20,453 nt of DNA, from assembly GCA_002373535.1 (NCBI GenBank), contig DFKL01000160.1, positions 1 through 20,453 of the forward strand, written 5' to 3'. Below the pieces are notes generated by a model. The model searched no databases, was not told the DNA's origin, and saw only the letters and a program-made list of their open reading frames with translations. The translations under genes and the position numbers were made by a program. Shown in pieces: positions 1-8,492 of the stretch. The stretch's first letter is position 1, and each line of letters starts with the position of its first letter. The DNA comes from Prevotellaceae bacterium UBA3646 (GTDB lineage: Bacteria > Bacteroidota > Bacteroidia > Bacteroidales > Bacteroidaceae).

Positions 1-3000
1 CCTGAAACTGAAGTATGAGGGCAAGGAGGATGAGATAGTGAAGTTGGTGGAGGCTGGCAACATATCCATGCCTTCGAACATGAGCCTGGTGCCGGGGGTG
101 AGCAGCTTGTTCGGCGTGCGTACGGACTTGCAGTTCGGAAAGCTGAAGATGCAGGCTGTGATATCGCAGAAGAAGAGTGCCTCGAAGAGTGCCGGCAGCA
201 AGGGCGGGTCGAACACGAACAGCTATGAGTTTGATGCCACGGAGTATGAGGAGAACAGGCATTTCTACCTGGCCCAGTTCTTCCGCGAGACGTATGACAA
301 CAACATGAAGACGCTGCCGACGGTGGCGAGCGGCATTGAAATCAAGAGGATAGAGGTGTGGGTGACGAACAAGACGGGTTCGATAAACAACACGAGGAAC
401 ATAATAGCCCTGTCGGACCTGGGCGAGAGCAGGCAGGCTAACATATACGGGCCGTGGACTGGTACGGGGGCCGCATGCCCGAGCAACATGGGGAACGACG
501 AGTATGCCACGCTGGCGGCCGAGGCTGACTTGCGTGACATAAGCAAGGCGAGCATCGTGCTGGAGGACAAGTTTCACCTGAAGGGGTCGTTTGACTATGA
601 GAAACTGCAGAACGCGCGTCTGCTGACGGCTAATGAGTATCACCTGAACAAGGACCTGGGCACGCTGACGCTGAACAGTGCCCTTCAGCCGGACGAGATA
701 TTGGCGGTGGCCATGGAGTACAGCTACGGGGCCAACACGTATCAGATAGGTGAGTTTGCGAGCAACGTGACGAACACGTCGCAGACGCTGATGGTGAAGA
801 TGCTGAAAGGTAGTGCCAACAGTCCTTCGATTCCTACGTGGCGGCTGATGATGCGCAATGTGTATTCGCTGGGGGCAAGCACGACGCAGAAGGAGAAGTT
901 CAAACTGGACATCAAGTACCAGAGTGACTCGTCGGGTGTGTATCTTACGTACCTTCCTGAGGATACGCTGAAGAACACGACGCTGCTGCGTGCCATGGGA
1001 CTTGACAGGCTGGATGCGAACAACAAGCCGCATCCCAACAACCAGTTTGACTATGTCGAGGGATATACCATATACAAGGGGCGCATCTTCTTTACCGTGA
1101 CTGAGCCTTTCGGCAAGCATCTGCACAAATGGATAGAGGAGCGTGGAGGCAAGGAAATGGCTGACAAGTATGCCTTCCCGGAACTGTATGAGAGCACGCG
1201 TACGGCGGCAAAGCAGAAGGCTGAGAAGAACAAGTTCATCCTGACGGGTGAGTACCGGGGCAGCTCGGCAAACGAGATTGACCTGGGTGTCACGAATATC
1301 GCTCCTGGCTCGGTAGTGGTGACGGCTGGCGGCGTGACGCTGAAGGAGAACTCGGACTACACCGTGGACTATGCCATGGGACGCGTGGTCATCATAAACC
1401 AGAGTATTCTGGACTCGGGAACGGCGGTAAATGCCTCGGTGGAGAGTAACGATACGTATGGAATGCAGCGCAAGACGTTCCTGGGATTCAACCTGGACTA
1501 TGAGTTCAACAAGAACCTGACGATAGGCGGTACGGTGCAGTATCTGTCCGAGACGCCCATGACGACGAAGATCTCGATGGGCAACGAGGCTTTGCGCAAT
1601 GTGTTGTGGGGAGCGCATATCTCATGGAAGCACAAGGCGCAGTGGCTGACGGACTGGATTAACAAGATTCCTTTCATCAATGTCACGAAGCCGAGCCAGA
1701 TAAGCTTTGACGCTCAGGTGGCGCAGCTGGTGGCAGGACAGAGCAGCAATGCTCAGGGCGGTGCCTCGTACCTGGATGACTTTGAGGACACCAAGAAGAA
1801 GACGAGCCTGATACAGCCTACGTACTGGCAGCTGGCGTCCACACCGTCAAAGTATATGGAAAGCCGCCTGTCCAACGACGAGAGGTATGGCTACAACCGA
1901 GCGTTGCTGGCATGGTACTGTATAGATCCTATCTTCACGAACCGCAACTCGACGCTGACGCCAAGCCATATAAAGAGTGACACCAAGCAGCTGTCCAACC
2001 ATTACGTCCGTCCGGTCTATGAGCTGGAACTGTATCCGAACAAGAGTCAGACGAGCTATACGAGCAACAGCACGCTGAACGTGATGAACGTTGCATTCTA
2101 TCCCAAGGAGCGTGGTCCGTACAACCTGACGCGCGACGTGGACGACCATGGTATGCTGAACATGCCAAACACGAGGTGGGGTGGCATGATGCGCAAGATG
2201 GAGAACACGGACTTTGAGGCCCAGAACATCGAATATATCGAGTGCTGGCTGATGGATCCGTTCCACTACGAGAGGAAGGAGGGTGCCGGCCATGCCTTGG
2301 GTGGCGACCTGTACTTTGACCTTGGCGAGGTGAGTGAGGATATCCTGAAGGATGGCAAGAAGTTCTACGAGAGCGGAATGCCGATTGCCGACGACGGGAC
2401 ATATCTGGAGAGGACGACGTGGGGTATGGTGCCAAATACGAACAGCGTGACCTATGCCTTCAACAACGAGTCCGGCTCGCGTGCCAAGCAGGACGTGGGT
2501 CTGAACGGTCTGAACGACGCGCAGGAGCGTGAGTTTGGCATATACAAGGATTTCTGGAACGACGTGTTCAGCGGAAGCCTGTCGGCCAAGCTGCCTCAGG
2601 AGATGCGCGACTCGCTGCTGGTGGACCCGGCAAACGACAACTACCATTATTTCCGCGGTGATGACTATGACAAGCAGAAACTGCCCATACTGAACCGCTA
2701 CAAGAGAATAAACATGCCGCAGGGCAACTCGAAGGAGAACGAGGGTCAGAGGTTCGAGAGTGCATGGAAGAGCACGCCTGACGTCGAGGATATCAATACG
2801 GACTATACCCTGAACGAGCACGAGAAGTTCTGGCACTACCACTTGCCCATAACTCCGGCGTACCTGAACAAGGAGGCGCCTGGAAAGTATGTATCGGACA
2901 TACGCACGGCAACGGTGACGCTAAGGGACGGCTCCGTGGACAACATAGACTGGTACCTGATTCGCATTCCGCTGCAGGATTCGGACAGGGAGAGCGTGGG

Positions 3001-6000
3001 TGGCATTTCCGACTTCTCCAGCATCAGGTTCATGCGTATGTACCTGGACAACTTCCAGGACAGCGTGATACTGAGATTCGGCACCATGGACCTGGTTCAC
3101 GGAGACTGGCGCACGTATGAGAACGACCTGTACCAGGGTGGCGGGTCGGTTTCGGCGGCCACGGACTTTATGGTGACGTCTGTAAACATAGAGGAGAACA
3201 ATGACCGCAAGCCTGTGAACTATGTGGTTCCGCCTGGCATAAGCCGTATTACCGATACGTCCGGAAGCCAGCTCGTGGAGAGCAACGAGCAGGCCCTGGC
3301 CATGATAGCGACGCACCTGGGCGCAAACGATGCCAGGGCCGTGTACAAGAACTGCCGCTACGACATGCGCAAGTACAAGCACCTGCAACTGTTTGCCCAT
3401 GCCAATGCGCTGAGTGCGGACAACCAGGAATATACTCCGCTGCAGAGCGGCCAGGTGAGCGTATTCCTGCGTCTGGGCTCGGACTACCGCAACAACTACT
3501 ACGAATATGAGGTCCCGCTGGAGCTTACTCCAGAATGGACGGTAACGAAGTACAACAGCAATTCGCCCGAGGACCGCAAGAAGGTATGGCCTGCCGGTAA
3601 CATGCTGGACTTTGACCTGTCGCTGCTTACGAACCTGAAAAAGCAGCGTAACAAGAGTGGCATTGCCTATAGCCAGCTGTTCACGGGCTACGACCCGAAC
3701 AAGCCGAACAACCGTATTTCTGTCAAGGGTAATCCTTCGCTTGGCGAGGTGAAGACTATAATGATAGGAATACGCAACCATGCAGAGACTGACAAGAGTG
3801 CGGAGGTATGGGTCAACGAGCTGCGCCTGCAGGAGTTCACCAACGAGGGCGGATGGGCGGCACAGGGCAACCTGAACATACAGCTTTCGGACATCGGTTC
3901 GTTCACGGCTACCGGCAAGGTGGTCACGGCCGGATTCGGCGGCATCGAGCAGAGTGTGACGGACCGCAAGGACGAGAATGACTACCAGTACCAGTTTACG
4001 ACCAACGTGAACCTGGGAAGGCTGCTGCCGGAGAAGGCAAAGGTCAGCGTCCCGTTCTACTACAGCTACAGCAAGCAGATATCCAAGCCGAAGTACAATC
4101 CGCTGGATACGGACATGCTGCTGGATGATGCCATGGAGGCACTCAACACCCAGGAGGAGCGTGACTCGCTGAAATCCCTGACGACGTCGGTTACGGAATC
4201 GCGCAACCTGAGTATCAGCGGCGCAAAGGTGAACATTGCCTCCAAGAAGCATCCAATGCCATACGATCCGGCCAACTTCTCCATTTCGTACAGCCAGAGC
4301 CGCACGACGCGCAGGGGACGTACCACGGTGTATGAGTATGACACGTCGTGGAAGGCACAGCTCAACTATGCGTGGACGCCGAACTGGAAGAACTGGGAAC
4401 CTTTCAAGAAGTGGAAGACAAAGAGCAAGTGGGCCACCATCATAAAGGAACAGAACATTGCCTTTGCTCCCCAGAGCGTGACTTTCGGAACGGACATCAG
4501 CCGTACGTACTACGAGCTGCAGGAGCGTGACCTGGACAATATGGAGAACTCAAAATCGCTGCCGGTACAGTTCAGCAGCACGTTCCTGTGGAACCGTAAC
4601 TTCAGCCTGAGATGGGACCTGTTCAAGTCTCTGCACTTCTCCTTCAAGAGTGCCACACATGCCGAGGTCGAGCAGCCTAACGTCGTAGTAAACAAGGACT
4701 TGTATCCGGAGCAGTACGAGGCTTGGAAGGACAGCATCAAGGTGTCGCTGGCTCATTTCGGCCGTCCTCTGGACTACAGCCAGTCCGTAAGCATGAGCTA
4801 CAGGCTGCCGATCAACAAGATTCCGTGCTTCGACTGGATTACTGCCGACGGGACTTACAACAGTTCGTACTCATGGAAGAGGGGCAGCGAGCTGGAAGAC
4901 GGCAGGTCGCTGGGCAATACGATCAACACACAGCGTACCATAAATGCCAACGGCAAGCTGGCCATGGAGACTCTATACAACCACTGGGACTTCCTGAAGG
5001 AGGTCAACAAGCAGTTCTCTTCGTCCAATGCCCGCAACGCCTCGAACAAGAAAGTCGAGAAGAAGAAAAGGGAACAGGAGGCGCTCAAGAAACAGAAGGA
5101 GCAGGAGCAGAAGGAGCGCGAGGCTATGCTGGCCAAGGCGCGCGAACTGGCAAAGAAGACCAACGAGAGCGTAGACAGCATCATGGCACGCGAGCTGGCT
5201 GCAATGAAGACTCCGCAGACCAACCTGAAGGGTGTGTCGGCTCAGAAGGACACAAAGAAACTGACAAAGGGCTTCGCACAGGAAATCAAGCTACTCCCGG
5301 ACACGACGCTGACTATTACCCACAACCAGAAGTCCAAGCGACTGATAGTGCGTATGCAGGACAGCAAGGGACACGACGTCAAGGTCAGGTTCCAGAAACT
5401 GGACGACAACAAGATAAAACTGATCACCAATCCCGGAGACTCCGGGCGCGTACGCCTGAACGTGATTGCCAAGCCCAAGTCCAGCGAGCAGAAATGGTAC
5501 AAATGGGCCCAGGCCGGCGCACGTTTCCTGATGATGCTGCGCAGCGCCAGCGTGTCGTACAAGAATACATACAACCTGAGTCTCCCGGGCTTCAAGCCTG
5601 AGGTCGGGGACCTGCTGGGACAGCGCATGACTGCCAACGGCTTCACTCCGGGTGTAGGCTTTGCCTTCGGCTTTGTCAACGACAGCTATATCGAGGATGC
5701 ACGCAAAAAGGGATGGCTGATGAGCGACCAGACCCTGTCCAGCCCTGCCGTAAGCTCGTCCAGCGAGGACTTGCAGATAAAGGCAACGCTCGAGCCTATA
5801 ACGGACATGAAGATAGACCTGAACATGTCACGCACGCAGAACAGCAGCCGAAGCATACAGTACATGTTCGAGGGCAATCCAACGACACGTACCGGCTCAT
5901 TCAACATGACGACCATATCCATAGGCACGGCCTTTGCGAGCCGTGGCACGGCTGCAAACGGCTACCGCAGCGAACCGTTCGAGAAGTTCCGATCCCTGCT

Positions 6001-7027
6001 GGACGTATACCAACAGCGTGTCGAGGCTCAGTATATAGGTACCAAGGATCCGCAGGGCAAGACATACGTAGGCTCAGGGGGCACGAAGACCGATGCGACG
6101 AACAACAACCCGGCAAACAGATACGGAGCTGACGTAATGGTGCCGGCATTCCTGGCCGCATACTGCGGAGGCGGCACGACGCGCGAGCTGAACATATTCC
6201 CGTCGCTCATGCAGATGCTGCCAAACTGGAACCTCACATACCGCGGGCTCTCTACCCTTCCCTGGATACGCGACCACTTCAAGAGCGTCCAGATAACACA
6301 TGGATACAAGAGCATATACAGCGTAGGCTCGTACAACAGCTTTGCATCATGGGTACAGTTCATGGACGGCTCGGACCTGGGATTCATCAGCAACACGACC
6401 GGCGACATGTATTCGCCAAGCAGCTGCTTCGACGTCAGCAACGTCAGCATAAACGAGAGCTTCTGTCCGCTGGCTGGCATAAACATGACATTCATGAACG
6501 ACATGACGCTGAAGGCCGAATACCGCACGACACGCGTACTGGCCCTGTCAATGACCAATGCACAGATTACCGAGACCGGCTCCAGAGACTTCGTACTGGG
6601 ATGGGGCTACAAGATCAACGACTTCCGTCTGTCCAGCATATTCGGCTTCAAGAAAGCCAGCCAAAAGGCGGCAATGCGCACCACCGCACGCAACCGTGCC
6701 AAGAAAGGAAACACGAACGGCAACGACAACGACCTCGTCGTAAGGAAGAACAGGAATGCCTTCGCACACACGCTGAACCTGCGATTCGACCTCAGCATAC
6801 GCAACCAGGATGCCATACGTCGCGACATACAGACGGGGCTGAGCGAGGCCACTTCAGGCAGCAAGGCCGTAAAAGCCGCATTCCAGCTGGACTACACGAT
6901 GAGCAGATATGTGACCCTGACCATGTTCTACGACCGTCAGAGCACCCGTCCGCTGCTGTCCAGCAGCTCATACCCCACCGTCACGCAAGACTTTGGATTC
7001 ACAATGAAATTCAACCTTACCAGATAA
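1..7027 (+). CDS. sprA: SprA/Sov-family T9SS outer-membrane translocon, 5' partial
   Basis: Large subunit of the type IX secretion system: the very large outer-membrane beta-barrel through which proteins with C-terminal T9SS signals leave the periplasm (SprA in Flavobacterium, Sov in Porphyromonas gingivalis). The frame is open from base 2 to the TAA at 7025-7027, about 2341 visible codons; the family is usually about 2400-2500 aa, so the signal peptide and roughly the first hundred residues lie upstream. The GTG at 38 is only an internal codon. The sequence has many alternating amphipathic strands rich in Y, W, N and T, and ends in a strand-like segment (FGFTMKFNLTR). Visible residues about 1682-1735 form a Lys/Glu-rich probable coiled coil (KKKREQEALKKQKEQEQKER) followed by LPDTTLTITHNQKSKRL, which I associate with Bacteroidales SprA. 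No frameshift is seen. Partners such as PorV and GldKLMN are not in the window. Antisense ORFs over this gene are shadows of its biased codon use. Confidence 0.93.
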   Translation, partial: LKLKYEGKEDEIVKLVEAGNISMPSNMSLVPGVSSLFGVRTDLQFGKLKMQAVISQKKSASKSAGSKGGSNTNSYEFDATEYEENRHFYLAQFFRETYDNNMKTLPTVASGIEIKRIEVWVTNKTGSINNTRNIIALSDLGESRQANIYGPWTGTGAACPSNMGNDEYATLAAEADLRDISKASIVLEDKFHLKGSFDYEKLQNARLLTANEYHLNKDLGTLTLNSALQPDEILAVAMEYSYGANTYQIGEFASNVTNTSQTLMVKMLKGSANSPSIPTWRLMMRNVYSLGASTTQKEKFKLDIKYQSDSSGVYLTYLPEDTLKNTTLLRAMGLDRLDANNKPHPNNQFDYVEGYTIYKGRIFFTVTEPFGKHLHKWIEERGGKEMADKYAFPELYESTRTAAKQKAEKNKFILTGEYRGSSANEIDLGVTNIAPGSVVVTAGGVTLKENSDYTVDYAMGRVVIINQSILDSGTAVNASVESNDTYGMQRKTFLGFNLDYEFNKNLTIGGTVQYLSETPMTTKISMGNEALRNVLWGAHISWKHKAQWLTDWINKIPFINVTKPSQISFDAQVAQLVAGQSSNAQGGASYLDDFEDTKKKTSLIQPTYWQLASTPSKYMESRLSNDERYGYNRALLAWYCIDPIFTNRNSTLTPSHIKSDTKQLSNHYVRPVYELELYPNKSQTSYTSNSTLNVMNVAFYPKERGPYNLTRDVDDHGMLNMPNTRWGGMMRKMENTDFEAQNIEYIECWLMDPFHYERKEGAGHALGGDLYFDLGEVSEDILKDGKKFYESGMPIADDGTYLERTTWGMVPNTNSVTYAFNNESGSRAKQDVGLNGLNDAQEREFGIYKDFWNDVFSGSLSAKLPQEMRDSLLVDPANDNYHYFRGDDYDKQKLPILNRYKRINMPQGNSKENEGQRFESAWKSTPDVEDINTDYTLNEHEKFWHYHLPITPAYLNKEAPGKYVSDIRTATVTLRDGSVDNIDWYLIRIPLQDSDRESVGGISDFSSIRFMRMYLDNFQDSVILRFGTMDLVHGDWRTYENDLYQGGGSVSAATDFMVTSVNIEENNDRKPVNYVVPPGISRITDTSGSQLVESNEQALAMIATHLGANDARAVYKNCRYDMRKYKHLQLFAHANALSADNQEYTPLQSGQVSVFLRLGSDYRNNYYEYEVPLELTPEWTVTKYNSNSPEDRKKVWPAGNMLDFDLSLLTNLKKQRNKSGIAYSQLFTGYDPNKPNNRISVKGNPSLGEVKTIMIGIRNHAETDKSAEVWVNELRLQEFTNEGGWAAQGNLNIQLSDIGSFTATGKVVTAGFGGIEQSVTDRKDENDYQYQFTTNVNLGRLLPEKAKVSVPFYYSYSKQISKPKYNPLDTDMLLDDAMEALNTQEERDSLKSLTTSVTESRNLSISGAKVNIASKKHPMPYDPANFSISYSQSRTTRRGRTTVYEYDTSWKAQLNYAWTPNWKNWEPFKKWKTKSKWATIIKEQNIAFAPQSVTFGTDISRTYYELQERDLDNMENSKSLPVQFSSTFLWNRNFSLRWDLFKSLHFSFKSATHAEVEQPNVVVNKDLYPEQYEAWKDSIKVSLAHFGRPLDYSQSVSMSYRLPINKIPCFDWITADGTYNSSYSWKRGSELEDGRSLGNTINTQRTINANGKLAMETLYNHWDFLKEVNKQFSSSNARNASNKKVEKKKREQEALKKQKEQEQKEREAMLAKARELAKKTNESVDSIMARELAAMKTPQTNLKGVSAQKDTKKLTKGFAQEIKLLPDTTLTITHNQKSKRLIVRMQDSKGHDVKVRFQKLDDNKIKLITNPGDSGRVRLNVIAKPKSSEQKWYKWAQAGARFLMMLRSASVSYKNTYNLSLPGFKPEVGDLLGQRMTANGFTPGVGFAFGFVNDSYIEDARKKGWLMSDQTLSSPAVSSSSEDLQIKATLEPITDMKIDLNMSRTQNSSRSIQYMFEGNPTTRTGSFNMTTISIGTAFASRGTAANGYRSEPFEKFRSLLDVYQQRVEAQYIGTKDPQGKTYVGSGGTKTDATNNNPANRYGADVMVPAFLAAYCGGGTTRELNIFPSLMQMLPNWNLTYRGLSTLPWIRDHFKSVQITHGYKSIYSVGSYNSFASWVQFMDGSDLGFISNTTGDMYSPSSCFDVSNVSINESFCPLAGINMTFMNDMTLKAEYRTTRVLALSMTNAQITETGSRDFVLGWGYKINDFRLSSIFGFKKASQKAAMRTTARNRAKKGNTNGNDNDLVVRKNRNAFAHTLNLRFDLSIRNQDAIRRDIQTGLSEATSGSKAVKAAFQLDYTMSRYVTLTMFYDRQSTRPLLSSSSYPTVTQDFGFTMKFNLTR

Positions 7028-7028
7028 G

Positions 7029-7400
7029 ATGAACTACGTACTACCCGTCCTGCTGCTTGTCATAAGCAACATTTTCATGACCCTCGCATGGTACGGCCAC
7101 CTGAAGCTGCAGAACATGCACGTCATACATGGCGACACGCCCCTTTTCATCATCATCCTCATATCATGGGGCCTGGCCTTCATGGAATACTGTTTCATGG
7201 TCCCGGCCAACAGGCTCGGATTCGTCGGAAACGGAGGACCGTACAACCTGTTCCAGCTGAAAATCATCCAGGAGGTCATAACTCTTACGGTCTTCGTCAT
7301 CTACACGACCTGGAGCTTCCCCGACGAGACTCTGCACTGGAACCACCTGGCGGCCTTCGTATGCATGATAGCGGCCGTCAGCCTTGTCTTCATGAAATAG
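7029..7400 (+). CDS. DUF486/DMT-family small integral membrane protein
   Basis: A 123-aa protein with four predicted membrane helices (about residues 3-20, 38-58, 80-97 and 104-122) and almost no soluble part. The pattern NYVLPVLLLVISNIFMTLAWYGHLK, then SWGLAFMEYCFMVPANRLG and FQLKIIQEVITLTVFVIY, is typical of DUF486, a half-size relative of drug/metabolite transporters that presumably works as a dimer; its substrate is unknown. The ATG lies one base after the sprA stop (TAAG ATG), so it is probably translated from the sprA transcript. No Shine-Dalgarno sequence is visible, as is common in Bacteroidota. Its TAG stop directly abuts the leuB stop on the other strand, leaving no intergenic terminator. 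Family assignment is firm. A role in T9SS would rest only on position. Confidence 0.88.
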   Translation: MNYVLPVLLLVISNIFMTLAWYGHLKLQNMHVIHGDTPLFIIILISWGLAFMEYCFMVPANRLGFVGNGGPYNLFQLKIIQEVITLTVFVIYTTWSFPDETLHWNHLAAFVCMIAAVSLVFMK

Positions 7401-8492
7401 TCAGGCCTTTCCGATGTAGTCGACAATCCATGCGCCGACCTCCTTGGTTCCATACCTGCGCTGTGTCCCGTCGCACGTCACGGCCTGTATCTCAGGAGTT
7501 CGCACGTTGGCATCAAGCGAAGCGTTTACGGCCTCGCGTATCAGGGCGCCTTCCTTCTTCAGCCCGAAATACTCGTACATCATTGCGACCGACAGGATCT
7601 GAGCCAGCGGATTGGCAATGTTCAGCCCTTTGCCCTGGGGCCATGAGCCGTGAATGGGTTCAAACACCGGTGTGCCCGTACCTGTAGAAGCACTTGGCAG
7701 CAAGCCCATCGAGCCTGTTATTACCGAGCCTTCGTCGGTCAGGATGTCTCCAAAAGTATTCTCGGTAACCATCACGTCAAAGAACCCGGGGTCCTGAATC
7801 ATACGCATGGCTGCATTGTCCACGTACATATAGTCCGTAGTGACGTCGGGGTATTCCTTCTCTATCTCCTGAGCCACCTTGCGCCACAGGCGGCTTGATG
7901 CCAGCACGTTGGCCTTGTCTATTACCGTCAGGTGCCTGCGACGCGCCATGGCATACCGGTATCCGACACGCAGGATGCGCTCTACCTCGGGCCGCGTGTA
8001 ATAGTTCGTGTCCGATGCCTCCTCCACGCCGTCGGCATTCAGCACGGGCTCCACCTTCTTGCCGAAGTACATGCCGCCCGTCAGCTCGCGTATGCACACG
8101 AAGTCGGCACCACGCACCACGTCATCCTTGAGCGGTGACTTGTGTATCAGGCAGTCGAACGTCTCCACGGGACGTATGTTGGCGTACAGGCCCAGTTTCT
8201 TGCGCATGGCCAGCAGTCCCTGTTCCGGACGTACCTTTGCAGTCGGGTCGTTGTCATACTTAGGGTCGCCGACGCTGGCAAACAGGACGGCATCCGCCTC
8301 ACTGCATACCCTGAACGTCTCATCGGGGAACGGATCTCCGACCTCGTCAATGGCGTGTGCGCCACACAGGGCCTCACGGTACGAGACCTCATGACCGAAC
8401 TTAGCGGCTACGGCACTGCATACCGCCACTCCCTGCTCCATAATCTCCGGCCCGATACCGTCACCGGCCAGAACTGCAATCTTCAGATTCAT
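7401..8492 (-). CDS. leuB: 3-isopropylmalate dehydrogenase
   Basis: A 363-aa NAD-dependent beta-decarboxylating dehydrogenase that oxidises 3-isopropylmalate to 2-oxoisocaproate in leucine synthesis, and 3-methylmalate if the citramalate route operates. Visible motifs: GDGIGPEI near the start (11-17), the substrate-binding region RPEQGLLAMRKKLGLYANIRP, RELTGGMYFG with catalytic Tyr142, IDKANVL with Lys193, YVDNAAM with Asp225, and FGDILTDEGS with metal-binding Asp249 and Asp253. The cofactor loop reads HGSWPQGKGLNIANP instead of the more common HGSAPDIAGKG-type loop; I believe this variant is usual in Bacteroidales. The start MNLKIAVLAGDGIG gives the normal first beta strand. It is the last gene of the operon and its start overlaps the upstream gene by 32 bp, suggesting coupled translation. 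Stop is TGA. Confidence 0.96.
   Translation of the reverse strand: MNLKIAVLAGDGIGPEIMEQGVAVCSAVAAKFGHEVSYREALCGAHAIDEVGDPFPDETFRVCSEADAVLFASVGDPKYDNDPTAKVRPEQGLLAMRKKLGLYANIRPVETFDCLIHKSPLKDDVVRGADFVCIRELTGGMYFGKKVEPVLNADGVEEASDTNYYTRPEVERILRVGYRYAMARRRHLTVIDKANVLASSRLWRKVAQEIEKEYPDVTTDYMYVDNAAMRMIQDPGFFDVMVTENTFGDILTDEGSVITGSMGLLPSASTGTGTPVFEPIHGSWPQGKGLNIANPLAQILSVAMMYEYFGLKKEGALIREAVNASLDANVRTPEIQAVTCDGTQRRYGTKEVGAWIVDYIGKA

Noticed and set aside
1847..4252. Two long minus-strand ORFs (331 and 443 codons) opposite sprA
   Set aside because: They lie entirely within sprA, have low-complexity V/R/L/H-rich translations and no recognisable motifs; they are antisense shadows of biased codon use.
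4723..5601. Same-strand 292-codon ORF inside sprA, and a similar one at 6349-7032
   Set aside because: Out-of-frame translations rich in Q, R, G and H, typical of shifted reading of a coding sequence; sprA itself is continuous.
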